Shown: positions 44,655 through 57,368, counted from the first letter of the stretch. The stretch: DNA of 64,000 bases from Siderastrea siderea (GCA_964030785.1 CAXIQD010000367.1:72001-136000), one strand, 5' to 3'. Notes: generated by a model from the letters alone, not told the origin. Numbers and translations: made by a program.

Positions 44655-46963
44655 CAGGAGCCATAATCGGGGACGGAGACCGTAAGCGCGGGGTCCACGC
44701 GGCCCCATCGAAAAAGACAAATGTGCTATTTTTAGAAAAAATTGCGCCACCCTCAACGTCATAAACGCTCGTGGCTACACGCAAATTTACGTTCAACGTA
44801 GATATGACCAAGATGGTTATAATTATTTGATATCCAGTATGCCCGAGTACATAATGGTTTTTATTATTAAAAACGCAATCGCTAATTGCTATGAAATCAA
44901 GAAAGAGAAAAAAAAAAGAGAGAAACTCCGAGATTAAAGGGAACAGGAATCGATCGCGATCAAATGACTGGCCGAAAAAGGCGCCAAAACCTTGCGAAGT
45001 GTTGCAGCGTTTCTTTGCGGAGCTGAATGAATCAATGAAACTGCTCCAAAGTGAACGTACAAGCACAAGGTTTGGGAAAAATCTTCCAATTATGGGCTCT
45101 GAAATGTGGCACGTGTTTGAGTTTTCCTGAAAATTGTTGGAATCGTCGTTCAAAGCGGATTCAAGCTGTACGATCTCACCATTATGGCTGCTGGAGTTCA
45201 AATGAAAGAGTTTGTAATCGCTCCGTTCGCACAACGCTGACAACGGAGCCATCATGTGTTTGTTTGATCGAACTGAAGGCAGAATTAATAATCAAGCTTG
45301 AACGATAATTTCTATGCAGCTCACTGAAACAAGACTACGGAGGTGAGGAACATTAGAATTCACCATCTTACTTTTTAAACGCAAACCACAAAACGCAATT
45401 GTTCTCAGTTTAGAGCCCGCGGACGGAATGGTAAAAACAACACTCAAACAACTGTGAAAGCGATTCAACGTGTTTTACATGGCATCCGACTTGTGTCTAA
45501 ATGTCTGGAGCTGCTCAAGGGAACACAGATAGAGCCACAACGAGTACAGGTAAACCAGTGTCAATTTTGCGTGGGATATATAGCCAAAAAGTGTCGCCTT
45601 TTCTGGTACTGAATTTGTCTAATGCTTTTTGTTCAGACTGATGCATGATTTTTGTACTGACTCGCCATAAAAGTGTGACAATTTTTATTAAATGCTTCTT
45701 TCCTATTTTACTGTGCTTATTTTGTCTTGTCTCTATATTTCCGACTCAAAGCCTTCCATATAAAACCTACTGTTTGTGAAATTTTAAGAACAAGTGATTG
45801 AGTTGACGATGAAAGAAAATGTAAATACAGCGCTAAATGCTCATATTTCTATTTCTACAGTTTCTGTTCGTCCTAAGAAATCAAGCATTTGTGTCTCAGT
45901 GACGTTCAGTTGTAATTTCTCCTTAATTTTGCTTCGATAGAAAGTGATTTTTCTCGCCGGGTTGCTCGCGGAGAAAAAAATCAAGCTCACTCTGTCGTTG
46001 AAACCCTTGCCATGTCCACTGCATGCGCTATGTATCCCTTCTAGGTTCGTAAATTACCCAGTAAGTCATATTCAGTACTAGGGCAGCATAAAGTTTCACT
46101 TCATCTTTCTCCTTCTCATCGACGGAAGTAGTTTTTTTCTTGGTGTTTTTCCAGTTCTCTATTTTGTCGACGATTGATAATGCACCGCGAGAGTATTTGA
46201 TTGAAAACAAAGCGCGCTTTTCACTATTCTTTGTCTTCATTATAAACATTTCGGTCATTTGGGTAAAGGCGGGCATTATTTCAGAAAACATACGCTGCGA
46301 AATCTCGGCAAACGTTTTCTTTACTGATTCGGTATTTGAATCTATGTTACTATTTTTCTTGCTGGGGAAATAGTGACAACGATTTATCAGTGCGTTACTT
46401 TTCTTCACAACGTGCTTGGAAAATCATTTTACAGTCTTGGCGGCTGCCCTTCAATCTCTGTACGTCCTCACAGGAAATACATTTTCGGGATGTATTTTCC
46501 CTTTTCCTGCCTGATTCGCCTTCAACTGATTTTTTCGTCGTTCGACGCCTTTTTGGCCCGCAAAACGTTTGTTCCGTCTAACGGGGAAATCCTCGTCCGA
46601 CATGTCCAACGCATCTTCGCTACAGGACTTTTCTCAAATATTCTCACTGCCATCATTGGAATCACTTGTACAATCCTCATATCCAGAGTCACTATCCAAA
46701 AAGTTCTCCTCAAGGGCTTGCCTTAGATTTGGAATCGTCACTGATGACAAAAACTGGATTTCTTCATCTCCAACGAAGGTAATTTCCGACGCCATTTTGT
46801 TTGCTCTTTCTTTGCGCGGCATCCTCGCAACATACACGCGTGTTTCACGCGCGCGATGGCGCAATTTTTTCTAAAAATAGCACATTTGTCTTTTTCGATG
46901 GGGCCAGCCCAATCACTGAAAAGGGTATTCAGTTACGGTCTCCGTCCCCGATTATGGCTCCTG
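44655..46963. mobile_element. hAT-like element with 8-bp target duplication
   Basis: The 8-bp site GTCTACTG is present at 44647-44654 and 46964-46971. Ends are CAGGAGCCATAATCGGGGAC and its complement. About 40 bp further inside, a second inverted block (CGAAAAAGACAAATGTGCTA) also matches between the ends. An 8-bp duplication with CAG ends fits hAT, but no hAT transposase is recognised inside. A few minus-strand frames could be remnants of a passenger gene. Confidence 0.78.
46028..46864 (-). pseudogene. Unrecognised interrupted ORF inside the hAT-like element
   Basis: The frame at 46864-46634 includes MASEITFVGDEEIQFLSSVT, an acidic stretch (DSDSGYEDCTSDSNDGSE) and a stop. Shifted frames continue with a basic stretch, and 46408-46028 reads FAEISQRMFSEIMPAFTQMT and later KKTTSVDEKEKDEVKLYAAL. 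I recognise no family. The acidic and basic N-terminus suggests a nuclear protein. It may be a captured host exon or a decayed accessory ORF. Confidence 0.3.
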
Positions 46964-46971
46964 GTCTACTG

Positions 46972-47880
46972 TTAGAAAATTGTGATGAAGAATATTTCTA
47001 AACAAGTGTGCTATAAATGCAAGAGAAATGTTACTGAAAATTGAGAAAAATTCCCTGTCATGTCAAACCGACTGAAACCAACAGCCGCTAACTGTTTCGT
47101 ATTTCGCGTGTGAACGTTTGGCTTACGCAAGTAACAATGCAATCAGCATTCGCTACCTCGAATGAGTCTACCGTTGGAAGATTTTAATCTTCGATCTGAA
47201 AATGGAATTTTGATTCCAATAATGCAATCCGTTCCCGATTAATTAAAATCACTTCTAAATAACGAGGGAAACGCGCTGAGTATTTCGACTGTAACCTTTG
47301 GACGTACAAGGCGGGTAGATACCTTCCCTTGAAGTTTTTCTTCAATTTTTCAAGACGAATTTTTATCAGCACCTGTTTTCAGTAGCTGTATGCGTATTCA
47401 TTAGACACGTTATGACAAATTTTAATGAAATTGATTGCTGTGGTTAAGAGATATGTCGTCAAAACATAGTTACTCGAGGGACTGGTTATGAAACCTTGCA
47501 AGTTTCAAAGGCCAAAACAAGGGTGCTGCAATTTACGTTGAAAGTTCTACGACCGTGCACAATCTTTTGTTTTGCGTTCGCACACTATGGCTGAATAACT
47601 TAACAGTGACATTTTTATTAGTTCGTTGCTCATGCAAAATTCAAACCTTTTGTTGTTTGTGCACCGTCAAGGCTAAAAACGGTAACAAAACTGACATAAA
47701 ACAAAAGACTTTGCTGAGCTCCATAACCAGATTCTTTTATTAATTAGGGCAAAAGCACCACGCAGTCAAGCTATTTTTTGAACAAAAATATATGCCTTTC
47801 ACCTTTTTTGACAAAAAGCGCAAAAGTGTTTAGTTATGACAAATTCTTAGTCTAGCGTAAAAAAAAATTCAATTTCTAAC
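46972..47880. other. No supported gene
   Basis: AT-rich, only short frames, no repeat or domain recognised. Confidence 0.4.
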
Positions 47881-48279
47881 TTTGAGTAAAATCCTCATTG
47901 GCCACATGGTGCTGGTTCCACGTTTTCCCACGCTTAACACCGTCGAAGATGTTCCCGCGCTTGAACTGCTGGCATACTTTTTCACGCTGGCACTGTTCAA
48001 CAAAGTGCGGAAAAACATGCAAGCATTCCAAGCACGGGAAAACAGCCAAGCAGTCCAAATCTTGGGCAAATATTCAAACATACCATTAATATTTAAAAAA
48101 TACCACTGGTGAATGTTTCCGGCAATGTTTTTGACAACTAGCTAACTGGCAGGTTTCCCGCGGTTGCATGTGGACAAGGGTTGAATTTTTCCCCGCTCAT
48201 TACACCTAATAACCCAATGTTGATAAATTAAAATTCAATTTGAAACAATAGACATCACTACGAGGCTTAGGGAAATAAT

Positions 48280-48439
48280 TAGACTGCGAGTAGTCTCTAA
48301 TTTTGGCGATGGCGATTGTGCCGAAAATTAGTTTTCGGCGCTCCCTTCGCGTCGCGTCTCCTCAAAATTTCGCGTGCGCGTGTATATTTCGTCCGCCCCA
48401 CAATCGCCATCGCCAAAATTAGAGACTACTCGCAGTCTA
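48280..48439. mobile_element. 160-bp MITE with 9-bp duplication in unit B
   Basis: Ends are TAGACTGCGAGTAGTCTCTA and its complement, continuing through ATTTTGGCGATGGCGATTGT, so the arms are about 42 bp and perfect. GGAAATAAT is duplicated at 48271-48279 and 48440-48448. The TAG-CTG end and 9-bp site resemble the 13311 and 50235 elements. Confidence 0.88.
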
Positions 48440-48529
48440 GGAAATAATATAAGGATTTATAAAGGTTTATTACCTAAATCCTCGAAATGATGCCAGACTG
48501 AATTTTAATCTATCGAAATTGGGCTATTG

Positions 48530-48870
48530 CTTTACCGCGCTTGGCACCAGTTGAAAGTTTTCCCGCCCTTGGAAACAGGTTGAATTCTTTTCCCGCGCAT
48601 GACAGCACCTAATTGCTTTCCCGCGCTTGGCACCAGTTGAAAGTTTTCCCGCGCTTGGAAACAGGTTGAATTCTTTTCCCGCTCATGTCAGCACCTAATT
48701 GCTTTCCCGCGCTTGGCACCAGTTGAATGTTTTCCCGCGCATTACACCAGCTAATAGTTTTGCCGAACTTGGCATCGGTTAACTGCTTTCTCCCGCATTA
48801 CACCAGATGATTGTTTTCCATCGTATGGCACTGGATAATGTTTTCCCGCGCTGGAAACACTGACAAGTTT
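48530..48870 (+). repeat. CGCGCTTGG minisatellite, unit B counterpart
   Basis: It has the same ~27-bp subunits as 11490-12060 (TTTCCCGCGCTTGGCACCAG), with fewer higher-order repeats. Confidence 0.8.
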
Positions 48871-48929
48871 TCCTGTGGTTGGTGCCGATTGAATCTTTGA
48901 TACCCTATGTTTTTTTTTCTTGCTCTGGG

Positions 48930-50180
48930 CACTTAGGCAATTCCTCTGGATTTGGCATTTTACCTACATTTCCCCATTTTCCGCCTGATTCATTTGCTAT
49001 GTTGTTTAATTTTGTTTTGAGGGAGCTCAGAAGATTTGCTTGATGTAACTGCTTTCCAGTAACCTGAATGATTGACGACTGATGGCTCTCAATAACAACA
49101 AAACGTTTCATTTAACAGCATAAGCAAGTTTATTGATAGCATACTACAAAAAAGCGAAGTTAAATTAGACTGCAATTTATCTACTCATGATCATATCGGT
49201 ATTAAATTGTCTGAATGGGGTGGTCACGTATTTTCGGTTGTTACGCAAAATATCGGTCACTTCTCAGCTGTACTGTTAGCTCTCATTTAGCTAAATCTCT
49301 TGATTTTAGCTGGTAGTTATTTAGATTTACAAGGCTTCTGTTTTAACTGATAGTTTATAAATCTGAATAACTCCCAGCTAATTATAATGAGCTGAGTTTC
49401 TGAACTGAAAGTTCATATTTTGACCGTTAATAAACTCAGACACTTAGTTGCTCAGTCGATCCTCATTCAGAATGTACCATACGCATGCTCGTTACACTTT
49501 ATACATCTCTAGTGATCAAAGTTCAAACTTCAAGAAAACTACACAAATCTACTATTATAATACAACAATCTTTCAATGATATTTCATATGAAATTGCAGT
49601 CATTAGATTAAAGCCACTATGCAAGTAACCTCGTGCCATATAACATGATATGCATATGATGTACAGGTTAAGACTTTTAGACTGAAAACAGTTTACTTTA
49701 AAACTGTACAACTTGTACGCTATAATATGACACTAGAAACGTTCTTGCTTACTTCAGCGCTTAGTTTTAAACATTTTTGGTATTTTTTTTTAATTTTATA
49801 TTTGTTTTACTTTTTTGTCACGTTCGTGACGGAAACTATACATGAGTGGAGCCACTCCTCACGACCATGGCCGGTTATTGCTTGCTAAATGTCCTGACCC
49901 AAACAAAACCTCATGAGGCTGAACTGAGGTTTAAAAAACCTCAGTAATCAGCCGACCACTCCGTTACCGCTTCCAACGAGAATATCTTTTGGAATCCCTA
50001 ACCGTGTTTTCTTTAAAAATTTCCACGTCAAAACGAGCACTCCGAATGTGTGGTGGCATAAATTGCAAAAGCAAACAATAATTGACATGGAAGAAGTCAA
50101 ACGTTAACGACTTCAAAGTTATTTTCTGTTCTCCTTTATGCTGCCGTTTTCATTCCTCTCATAATTTGACATTATTCCTT
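48930..50180. repeat. Non-coding block shared with 12.1-13.3 kb
   Basis: It aligns with 12061-13310, including the hairpin near 49915 (GGCTGAACTGAGG). It ends in the intact target site where unit A carries the 13311 MITE. Confidence 0.65.
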
Positions 50181-50234
50181 TAATACAACCACATGTTTAT
50201 GGTCGTCAATGGTCGCTTCGTGTCTTCACTTTGC

Positions 50235-51148
50235 TAGCCTGCGAGCAGGCTCTCTATTCGGGGGGGCAACGTGAATTATTTTCTTTGAGAGCGCCGAAGG
50301 CGCGAGTTTCGGCGAACCAAGTGAAGGCTAGCGAAGCGAGCCCGCGGTGAAAAACGAGAGCCTGCACGTGAGTCATTGAATTTCAATTCCGGCCCCTCGA
50401 AATGTGACAACTTGTTGACAACTCGCCACGCTTCCGGTGTCAAATAACTAGCCAATAGGGAACGAGAAAAATATAAACAAACATGACAGAAAGATGCACG
50501 TGGAAGTTTTCCCGGGATTTCGTCTAGATCTTTGTGGCTCTTCATGGAAGGATCGGAAGAACGCGTTTTAACTCCGAAAAAAGTTGTCAACAAAGCAAGT
50601 GGACATTGCCGTATCTGCAGTTGTAGTTTTTTGGTGAAATATGGAACTGGAAAATCGGGTCGAATGTCCACGGAAAATCTATTTGAAGTTTCAAATCGCG
50701 ATGGAAGTCGCGGACAAGTATTGGCGACGATGTGCGAAAACATTGGTATTTATTTCGTAAAATTGTCTTCTTTGTCGAGCCGTGTGTGTAATTCTTGCGC
50801 CCGAAAAATTAGGAACTTATGCAGGCTCTTCGAGGAAATCAGAAGTGCAACGAATTTCGAGTCATCAGTTGAGACTGACGCCATATTTGATTTGGTTTTC
50901 ATGTGACCGCTGGTTTTTCTCATATTAATTGAGCCTGTCATTTTTGACCAATCAGAGTGCTGCGTTCGTGGACGAACGCGCCGGATTCAAAATTCAATGG
51001 GATACGTGCAGGCCCTCAATTTTCACCGCGGGCTCGCTTCGCTCGCCCAGCGGCTCGCTTCGCTCGCCGAAACTCGCGCCTTCGGCGCTCTCGAAGAAAA
51101 TAATTCACGTTGCGTTGCCTCCCGAATAGAGAGCCTGCTCGCAGGCTA
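50235..51148 (+). mobile_element. 914-bp TIR element carrying a zinc-finger-like exon (unit B only)
   Basis: Ends are TAGCCTGCGAGCAGGCTCTC and its complement. Long inverted subterminal arms follow (CGCCGAAGGCGCGAGTTTCG, with GGCTCGCTTCGCTCGCC repeats). TCACTTTGC is duplicated at 50226-50234 and 51149-51157, and unit A keeps the empty site (TTTCACTTTGCTAAAAAAGG near 13647). Ends and duplication length resemble those of the 293-bp MITE at 13311. The centre encodes a cysteine-paired protein segment. Confidence 0.87.
50544..50906 (+). CDS. ZAD-like Cys2-Cys2 zinc-binding ORF inside a transposon
   Basis: From the ATG that opens MEGSEERVLTPKKVVNKASG (50544) the frame is open for 120 codons. It has CRICSCSF near residue 22 and VCNSCARKIRNLCRLFEEIR near residue 81. 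Two CxxC pairs about 55-60 residues apart, the second in a basic helix (C..CARKIR.L..LF), match the layout of the ZAD zinc-finger-associated domain. ATG is preferred over the upstream ATG at 50532 by length of similarity, but this is not certain. It is probably the first exon of a gene captured by, or belonging to, the element. Confidence 0.5.
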   Translation: MEGSEERVLTPKKVVNKASGHCRICSCSFLVKYGTGKSGRMSTENLFEVSNRDGSRGQVLATMCENIGIYFVKLSSLSSRVCNSCARKIRNLCRLFEEIRSATNFESSVETDAIFDLVFM

Positions 51149-51866
51149 TCACTTTGCTAAAAACGATACCTTCCAGTTCCATGAAAATAGCTTGATTAGC
51201 AATTCCCTTATTAAATGTACACATTAAATATGTACGTGTAATAAGGGATTTGCCGATCAAGCTATTTTTGGCACTTCTGCCTTGTGGTGCAAAATAGTTT
51301 TGACGCTTCTACAATGAAACTGTCAACTGTCAAGAAGGCAAGGTTTGGAGGTTTTCTGTCTGTTTGACATTGTTTTAATGGATTGTCTTGCCATCCAAGC
51401 CCCTTTCAGGACACACTGCATTAAAAACGATTAGTCAATGATTTTAAGTCAATGTGTCCGTTTGAAAACAGGTGCGTCAGGCAGAAATTTTTATATTCTT
51501 AAAATAACTGTAAATGGCCTGGAGAACAAATTGGTTCCCCATACCCTCACCATACCTACCCCATATCCTCCAGTACCCCCTACACCTACCCTAAGTCTCC
51601 TTTTCTTCCGCCTGCAAGGTGTATACCGTCACTTTCTGCTTATGAAAAAAGGTTGTCACTTCGAGGGTTTTTTTTTTAAGCGCTATGGTATCTCTAAAAA
51701 TGTAATGTAATATATCACATTTACATCTTTTACAGGTTGTTCTTACTCTTACGTTCTCTGTACAAAAGCTAGAGAACATTCATAATTTATTGACAAAAGT
51801 TAAAAAATAATGAAACAATGATCACCATTTCATTACCCATCATAAGTCGTCGACTTATAGTAACAG

Positions 51867-52319
51867 TACAGTAAAAACCCGCATAAAACAACCTGCATTT
51901 TTTCAGGTTAGCCTCAAAAGGTTCTTATACAATTAATGTTTACTGGAAAATTAGGCAATTTAGGTTCTTCAACTGGTTCTTATTTTGTTAAATGTTTCTG
52001 TTGCTGGAAGAATATCGCTACTGTCTATTGTTTACATAAAATATGCATATAATCATGTCTAAATGACTGCAATCTAGACAAATACAAACCCTATTTTAAG
52101 TTATTTCATTTCTCTCAATGCTTTTATACCCATTAAAGTTTGTTATATTTCAGTGGTCTGTAAATTCTAAGTTTTAAATAAATTCTTTAAAATATATAGG
52201 AACCTGTTTCCAATTTTAGGCTTAGGCAGGTTCTTATGTAAAGCGGGCCTAAATGGACATCTTAGCCTAACAGGTTCTTAAATTAAAAATCAGGTTCTTA
52301 TATGCGGGTTTTTACCGTA
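51867..52319. mobile_element. 453-bp TA-flanked TIR element (unit B copy)
   Basis: Ends are TACAGTAAAAACCCGCATAA and, inverted, TACGGTAAAAACCCGCATAT. Both are followed by AGGTTCTTAT or CAACCTG-type repeats that recur through the element. Its older, truncated twin lies at 14437-14850. Confidence 0.78.
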
Positions 52320-52439
52320 GCGAAATCTGCAGTATTAGTAGAGGTGTACAGTGATAATCGCAAAACTACTTATAAGTTTCCCATGGGAACATAATACAGA
52401 TACAAAACGTGTGAATTTTCAATCACAGAAGAAATTTTT

Positions 52440-53460
52440 TAAAGTAGGTCTTTGTGTAGAATCCCAAACAGGAAAATTTTCGCAAACTATGCACGACAAA
52501 AATACAATGTGCATCGTCACTATCTTAGTAGCGGAAATTAAAAGATAATTGTACAGCGATAACAGGATTTGCAAAGAACAATTTTCCGTTATAACACTTT
52601 AAAAATGTATCTACAAAATGTTTCTAGTCCGATAATCATAGTAGCGGAGGTAAAAAGTCCTTGGGTAGATTACAGAGTCGCAAAATGACAATTTTCCGTT
52701 GAGAACACTCTACACCAATGGTCACCTATAGTCGCTACCAAACAAGCGTAACTTTTTTTACCGTTAGGTGTGCATCGACGATAGCAAACTCGTCGGGTAG
52801 ACATCGACGTCGCAAAATAACAATTTTCTCGTTAAGAACACACTAAAGCTATAACAGGTGTCCATTAACGGAGATATAAAGAAGGCGTGATGATAACAAA
52901 GCCGTCTCTCAGTGTTGATAACGAGTATTCGCAAAATGACACAGTTTCCCGTTACGAACACAAGACTGGTATAACTAGTATGTGTCTAGGCAGTATAGTA
53001 TAGTAGCGAGAATACAAAGTAGGTTTATAGGACAATTTTCTGTTCTAACACACTACGGCTATATAAAATGTGTCTAGTCCGCATTCTAGTAACAGAAATA
53101 AAAGTAGGTGTGCAGCGATGATATATTGTGAAAATAGGAAGGATTAATGCTAAGGACAATATTCTGTTATAAGTCAATACATTTATAATATATAATCAGT
53201 CCAGTCACTAACAAACTAGCAGGGATAATTGGTAGGTGAACAGCGGTAATACAGTGAAGTCTGTACAGATGACAAGGATTTGAAAAGGATAATTTTCCGC
53301 TATAACTCAATAGTCTTATGAAATTTGTCTAGTCTCTACCACAGTGGCAGAGATAAAAGGTAGATGTGTAGTGGTAATAGCAAACTTCGTGTAGATAATG
53401 AGCATTTGCAAAGGATAATTTTCCGACGTCCACACACTACACTGGTGTAAAATGTGTTTA
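52440..53460 (-). repeat. Degenerate tandem array after gene B
   Basis: Units of about 90-120 bp containing TAAAATGTGTCTAGTC, GTAGCGGAAATAAAAAGTAG and TTTTCCGTTATAACAC, as after gene A. The last unit again overlaps the stop codon of the D8C exon. Confidence 0.75.
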
Positions 53461-53816
53461 ATCACTGCCACAGTAGCGGAGTTTACAATCAGGTGTAGCA
53501 CTGAGGTAATATACGTAGTGGGAACTGCAGTTTCTAACTTGTATGTTGGTTGACCTGTGACAGCAGTTCGCACCCCAGCGAAAGCACACTGTCCTGTTCA
53601 CCTGAACTTCGGCAACACTAGGGTGCCCACCAGTCAACCAACTAGCCGCGTGTGTATTACACCTAGATGTGGGTGGGCACGACGAAGCCATCCTTTTACC
53701 CGCAGCACCGTCAAATCGAAACCATCCAGGACCGATGGAATCATCACAATATAAGGTATAAGTGATGTAGGTTATCTTTCTGTCAGCACTATCAAGGGTT
53801 GTGTAGTTATGACATT
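53458..53816 (-). CDS. Gene B D8C exon and stop
   Basis: It encodes [20 protein letters not shown], then GWFRFDGAAGKRMASSC, RCNTHAASWLTGGHP, VNRTVCFRWGANCC and SSHYVYYLSATPDC, ending LRYCGSD. The D8C cysteines match those of gene A, so this part has been kept under constraint or has decayed little. Confidence 0.88.
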
Positions 53817-53879
53817 CTATGGACCAGAATATCAAAACAAGATAATATTAAACAAAGAAGACAACGAATTACCTTAGGT

Positions 53880-54880
53880 TTAGCACTTTTAGTGACAACT
53901 TAAATTAGTAATGCTGACCAGGAGCCCATAACTTGTGCTGGCCCTAAAGATTTATTGACCACTAATTATATAATAGTAAGGTTTTCGACGTTGAAAGATT
54001 TTTTTTTACAATTTGTCGTTATGCTCGCTTTTCCAATTGAAGGAAAATTATGTGTAAAAATTTAGGAAAGTGCAAAATAAAATCTGTTAACTCTTTTCCA
54101 TTTTTGCAGGTATATAGATTTCCACAGGGGTAGGGTGGGGGTGTTAACCCTTTCACTCACAAGTTATTATTGTTACTTGGTTCAGTGGTCAGTACAGCCA
54201 TGCAAGTATAAATTAATAAACAGATTTTAAAAAAGGCACATAATTGGCAGAAGATATCCTTCGTTCAAAGGGGCCCGATAGCAAGAATTATAGGTAAAAA
54301 AAGAGTGGGCTAAACTGCTCATGTGAGATATTGTCCTCGGGTTAAAAGAGAGGGGATGTTGTAAATAATATTGTGATATTGTGTGTGTGCGGGAGTACTG
54401 CTCAGTAACCTTCATTAGCTTTCATTTAAATGATCAAACTTCAGGACTCAAGCCACCGAGTCCCAAAATTTAGAACCACCTTGTGTAGCATAATAAACAG
54501 CACCACCTGAAAATACTGCTCAGTAGCTTTCATTTGAATGGTCACACTTTAGGATTTCATCCACAGACTCAAAAGTTAGAACCACCTTGTGCAGGATAAT
54601 AAACAGCAGTACAGGAAAGTAGTGCTCAGTAACTTTCGTTTGAATGGTTACACTTCAAGTAAGAAACACATTTCAGTATTTGAGGTTTTGGCTATAAAAG
54701 GGTTAAAAATGTGTCCTGTTAAGTCAGTAAAGGTGGTTAGGTTCAAGTCGACCTGTGTTGATGTCCTCAAAACCCATATTTCATCTTAGAAACGGGTGTG
54801 AAAGTACGAAATCTGATTGAAGCTCTTGTTCTAAAGGTTTCGGCCAGCAAAACTGTTTGCTAAAGAAGGGTAAATTCTAT
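53880..54880. other. Intron 5 of gene B: repeat-like, no extra exon seen
   Basis: A ~95-bp phrase (CTCAGTAGCTTTCATTTGAA with AGAACCACCTTGTGTAGCAT) occurs three times at 54400-54660, and once near 16310 in unit A. No open frame with domain similarity is present. Confidence 0.5.
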
Positions 54881-54889
54881 AAAATGACG

Positions 54890-54956
54890 GGCCTCGAAAA
54901 AACACCAGGTCTACACGGTCAAATTTTAAATAAACGCTCCGGTGTTTTTTCGAGGT
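54890..54956. repeat. Short palindrome (CCTCGAAAAAACACC)
   Basis: CCTCGAAAAAACACCAG is mirrored by CGGTGTTTTTTCGAGG with a loop of about 35 bp. It could be a tiny MITE. Confidence 0.55.
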
Positions 54957-55574
54957 ACAGGTGTTTACGTGTGGTCCAGCATACCAGGGTTTATTTGAGG
55001 TTCAGCTTTTATTTGAAACTGAACCTTTACTGATGTTGCCGATTCTCGTCGAAAATGAGCTAAAGGAAAAACAGGCTCGTGAACTGCTATAGGGCTTAAG
55101 TGAAATTTAGTTCGCTCATTCCAACCAAAGAAAATTGGCGTAATGCTCTCTACACTCTAATGAGCCATGTTTGAATTTTGTCCACCGACTGCAGTCGAAA
55201 TCGGTGAAATTTACCCTGGATCTACGAGGTCTAGCTTTAAAGCAGAAGATACGTGGTTAGTTTCAATAGATGTGTTTGTTGCTCTAATTATAAACCTCTT
55301 TTTCTGTTATGGAATTTGAACAGAAAGAGTGATTAGAGGCAAACTTTGCTTCATAACTTGGAGCATAATTCTCCAGTGAGTACATTCCACCCCTGAAACA
55401 ATGATTAGTTTCTCTTCTTTTGAAGGAAAAATTGTTATCTGATGATTCAATGCAGCATCAATCGAGGGCAGAGGTTTAAGTGACTCTGTGTTGGTTTAAT
55501 TCAGTTAATTGGAAACCTCCAATTCATCTGATGTTCCAAATCGATACACAAGAGAGGATTTAGGTAGTTATCAT

Positions 55575-55578
55575 TATT

Positions 55579-55626
<48 letters not shown>
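55575..55626 (+). repeat. (ATC)n microsatellite in intron 5 of gene B
   Basis: About 17 CATCAT units. The counterpart in unit A lies at 17590-17661. Confidence 0.92.
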
Positions 55627-55627
<1 letters not shown>

Positions 55628-56023
55628 ACCGTTGTTTGATGAGTAAACTTTTTAACTTTGAATATATATTGCGCAAACTTTCCCACTCAAAAATCAAAAA
55701 CGAATATGGTTTACAGACATGTTGTTGATGAGTTAAATTTATTTGAAAGCTAAAAAAATTACTGTGGCCGTGGTTAAGTACGGGTACATTCAAACTTTAG
55801 TAACAAATAGTAACAACCGACATAATTCCAATGGGCAATTACCTGTAAAGAGTTGTCAATCTAATGATCAATCATACAATGTTTGATACCAGAAACTCAG
55901 TTTCTGTTGATACTTAACGATGTCATGTTTTTACGTGATGTGCCCACGCTATATTTACCCAAATGTATTCAAGAGAAATTGATATATTACCAAAGATGTA
56001 TTTAAGAGTTAAGTTATTCTTGC

Positions 56024-56158
56024 CTGGAATTACGCAGCTTGTCTTTCCGTCTCCTTCATATCCAGGGTAACAAGAACAGTTGTATGATCCAACAGTATTT
56101 GTGCAGTGAGCAAGGTTAGAGAGGCAGTCATGAGATCCTTGGATGCATTCATCGATAT
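56024..56158 (-). CDS. Gene B last EGF exon (GC donor)
   Basis: It encodes [19 protein letters not shown], then [19 protein letters not shown] and KTSCVIP. The donor CCAG|GCAAGA is a GC site, as in gene A exon 6. Confidence 0.85.
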
Positions 56159-56780
56159 CTACAAATTGCCATAACGAAATTCATTCGGTTACATAACTCG
56201 AGCGTTGTTGAATGTAACGCGCCCGATTGTTGGTTGTTGCGTCATCATGTGATAAAACTGAATTCAAAGGAAGGCTGTGTGGGCTAAAATTTACACATTG
56301 CCAACCTAGCGCAAAAACATTACCAGCGATGCAAAACTCATATCTCTCCTTTTATGGCGCCTGCATAATGACGACGAGAACAGAGGTTTATTCACTTATA
56401 TAATACTACTGAAAGTCAAAAACACAAATACCTCTTGATATAAGGTGGCGAGAGGCACAAAACCGTTTATCTAGTTGTCTGAGTTGTTCTTTGAACGGAA
56501 GAATATTGAGTGAGCTTTTAATTTCAATCTACCTTATACAAGAATGAAAAGTGCTGAAAGCCACAATCGGCCTTGAGCTAGTCACGGTTGGTTACCAAGT
56601 TGTTAAGAATATCTTTTTTTGCGATTTAACTCAACTTTTCATGAACGAGTTAAATTTCAGCTTATCTTCGCTGTCAAATCTACACGGCCCTGCTTCTAAT
56701 TTAGCTTGCTGTTTACATGTAAACGTTCATTCTCCTTACATTTTATTAACAATTCTTTTGATTAGTGTTGTGTTGCTTAC

Positions 56781-56903
56781 CTAGGCACGTCTTTCCGTCC
56801 CCAGTAAAACCGGTTTTGCAGGAACAAAGATAAGATCCTTCATTGTTCTGACAGTTGGCATTGACGTCACACACGGAGGGAGAGGCACTGCACTCGTTGA
56901 TAT
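56781..56903 (-). CDS. Gene B EGF exon (counterpart of gene A exon 5)
   Basis: It encodes [18 protein letters not shown], then [19 protein letters not shown] and KTCL. All six cysteines and both splice sites (TCAATAG acceptor, CCTAG|GTAAGC) are intact. Confidence 0.88.
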   Translation of the reverse strand: MSTSAVPLPPCVTSMPTVRTMKDLIFVPAKPVLLGTERRA

Positions 56904-57368
56904 CTATTGATAAGCACACAGTGTCATAAACAAAATACAAATATACAAAAGAACGCCAATGGAGCTTTTCTACCGAAAAAAATCAGTAGTAGCACAACTG
57001 AGAAAAACAGGTGACCTTGAAGATTTATGCGTAGAAGACTAATCGGACAGCCCGTTTATTCTCCATTAGTCAGTACTAGATTGTTTACAGCCTCACATTC
57101 TCCTTAAATAAGAAAATCCCTATGCCCCTGTTTCCTATTAAATACATGCACTAAATACAATTGACTTAGCGTGCGTAGCAGTCGTTTCAGTAGATCTGTT
57201 ACCTTTTAGCCAAGCCGGAGAACCGTGAGCCTAAAAGGTAAAGGAAACGACTGCTACGCAAGCTAAGATTGACTTGTGGTTGGGCATGATAGCGACAATT
57301 ATTAAACACTCGTTCATTAAACAGGATTAAAACAATCTCATTTATTACTAATAAAGCGTTTTGCTGAT

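Noticed and set aside
44620..45255. Longest open frame in the window (211 codons, minus strand)
   Set aside because: It runs from unique sequence of the hAT-like element straight through its TIR into the flank, is low in complexity (runs of Phe and Leu), and shows no domain.
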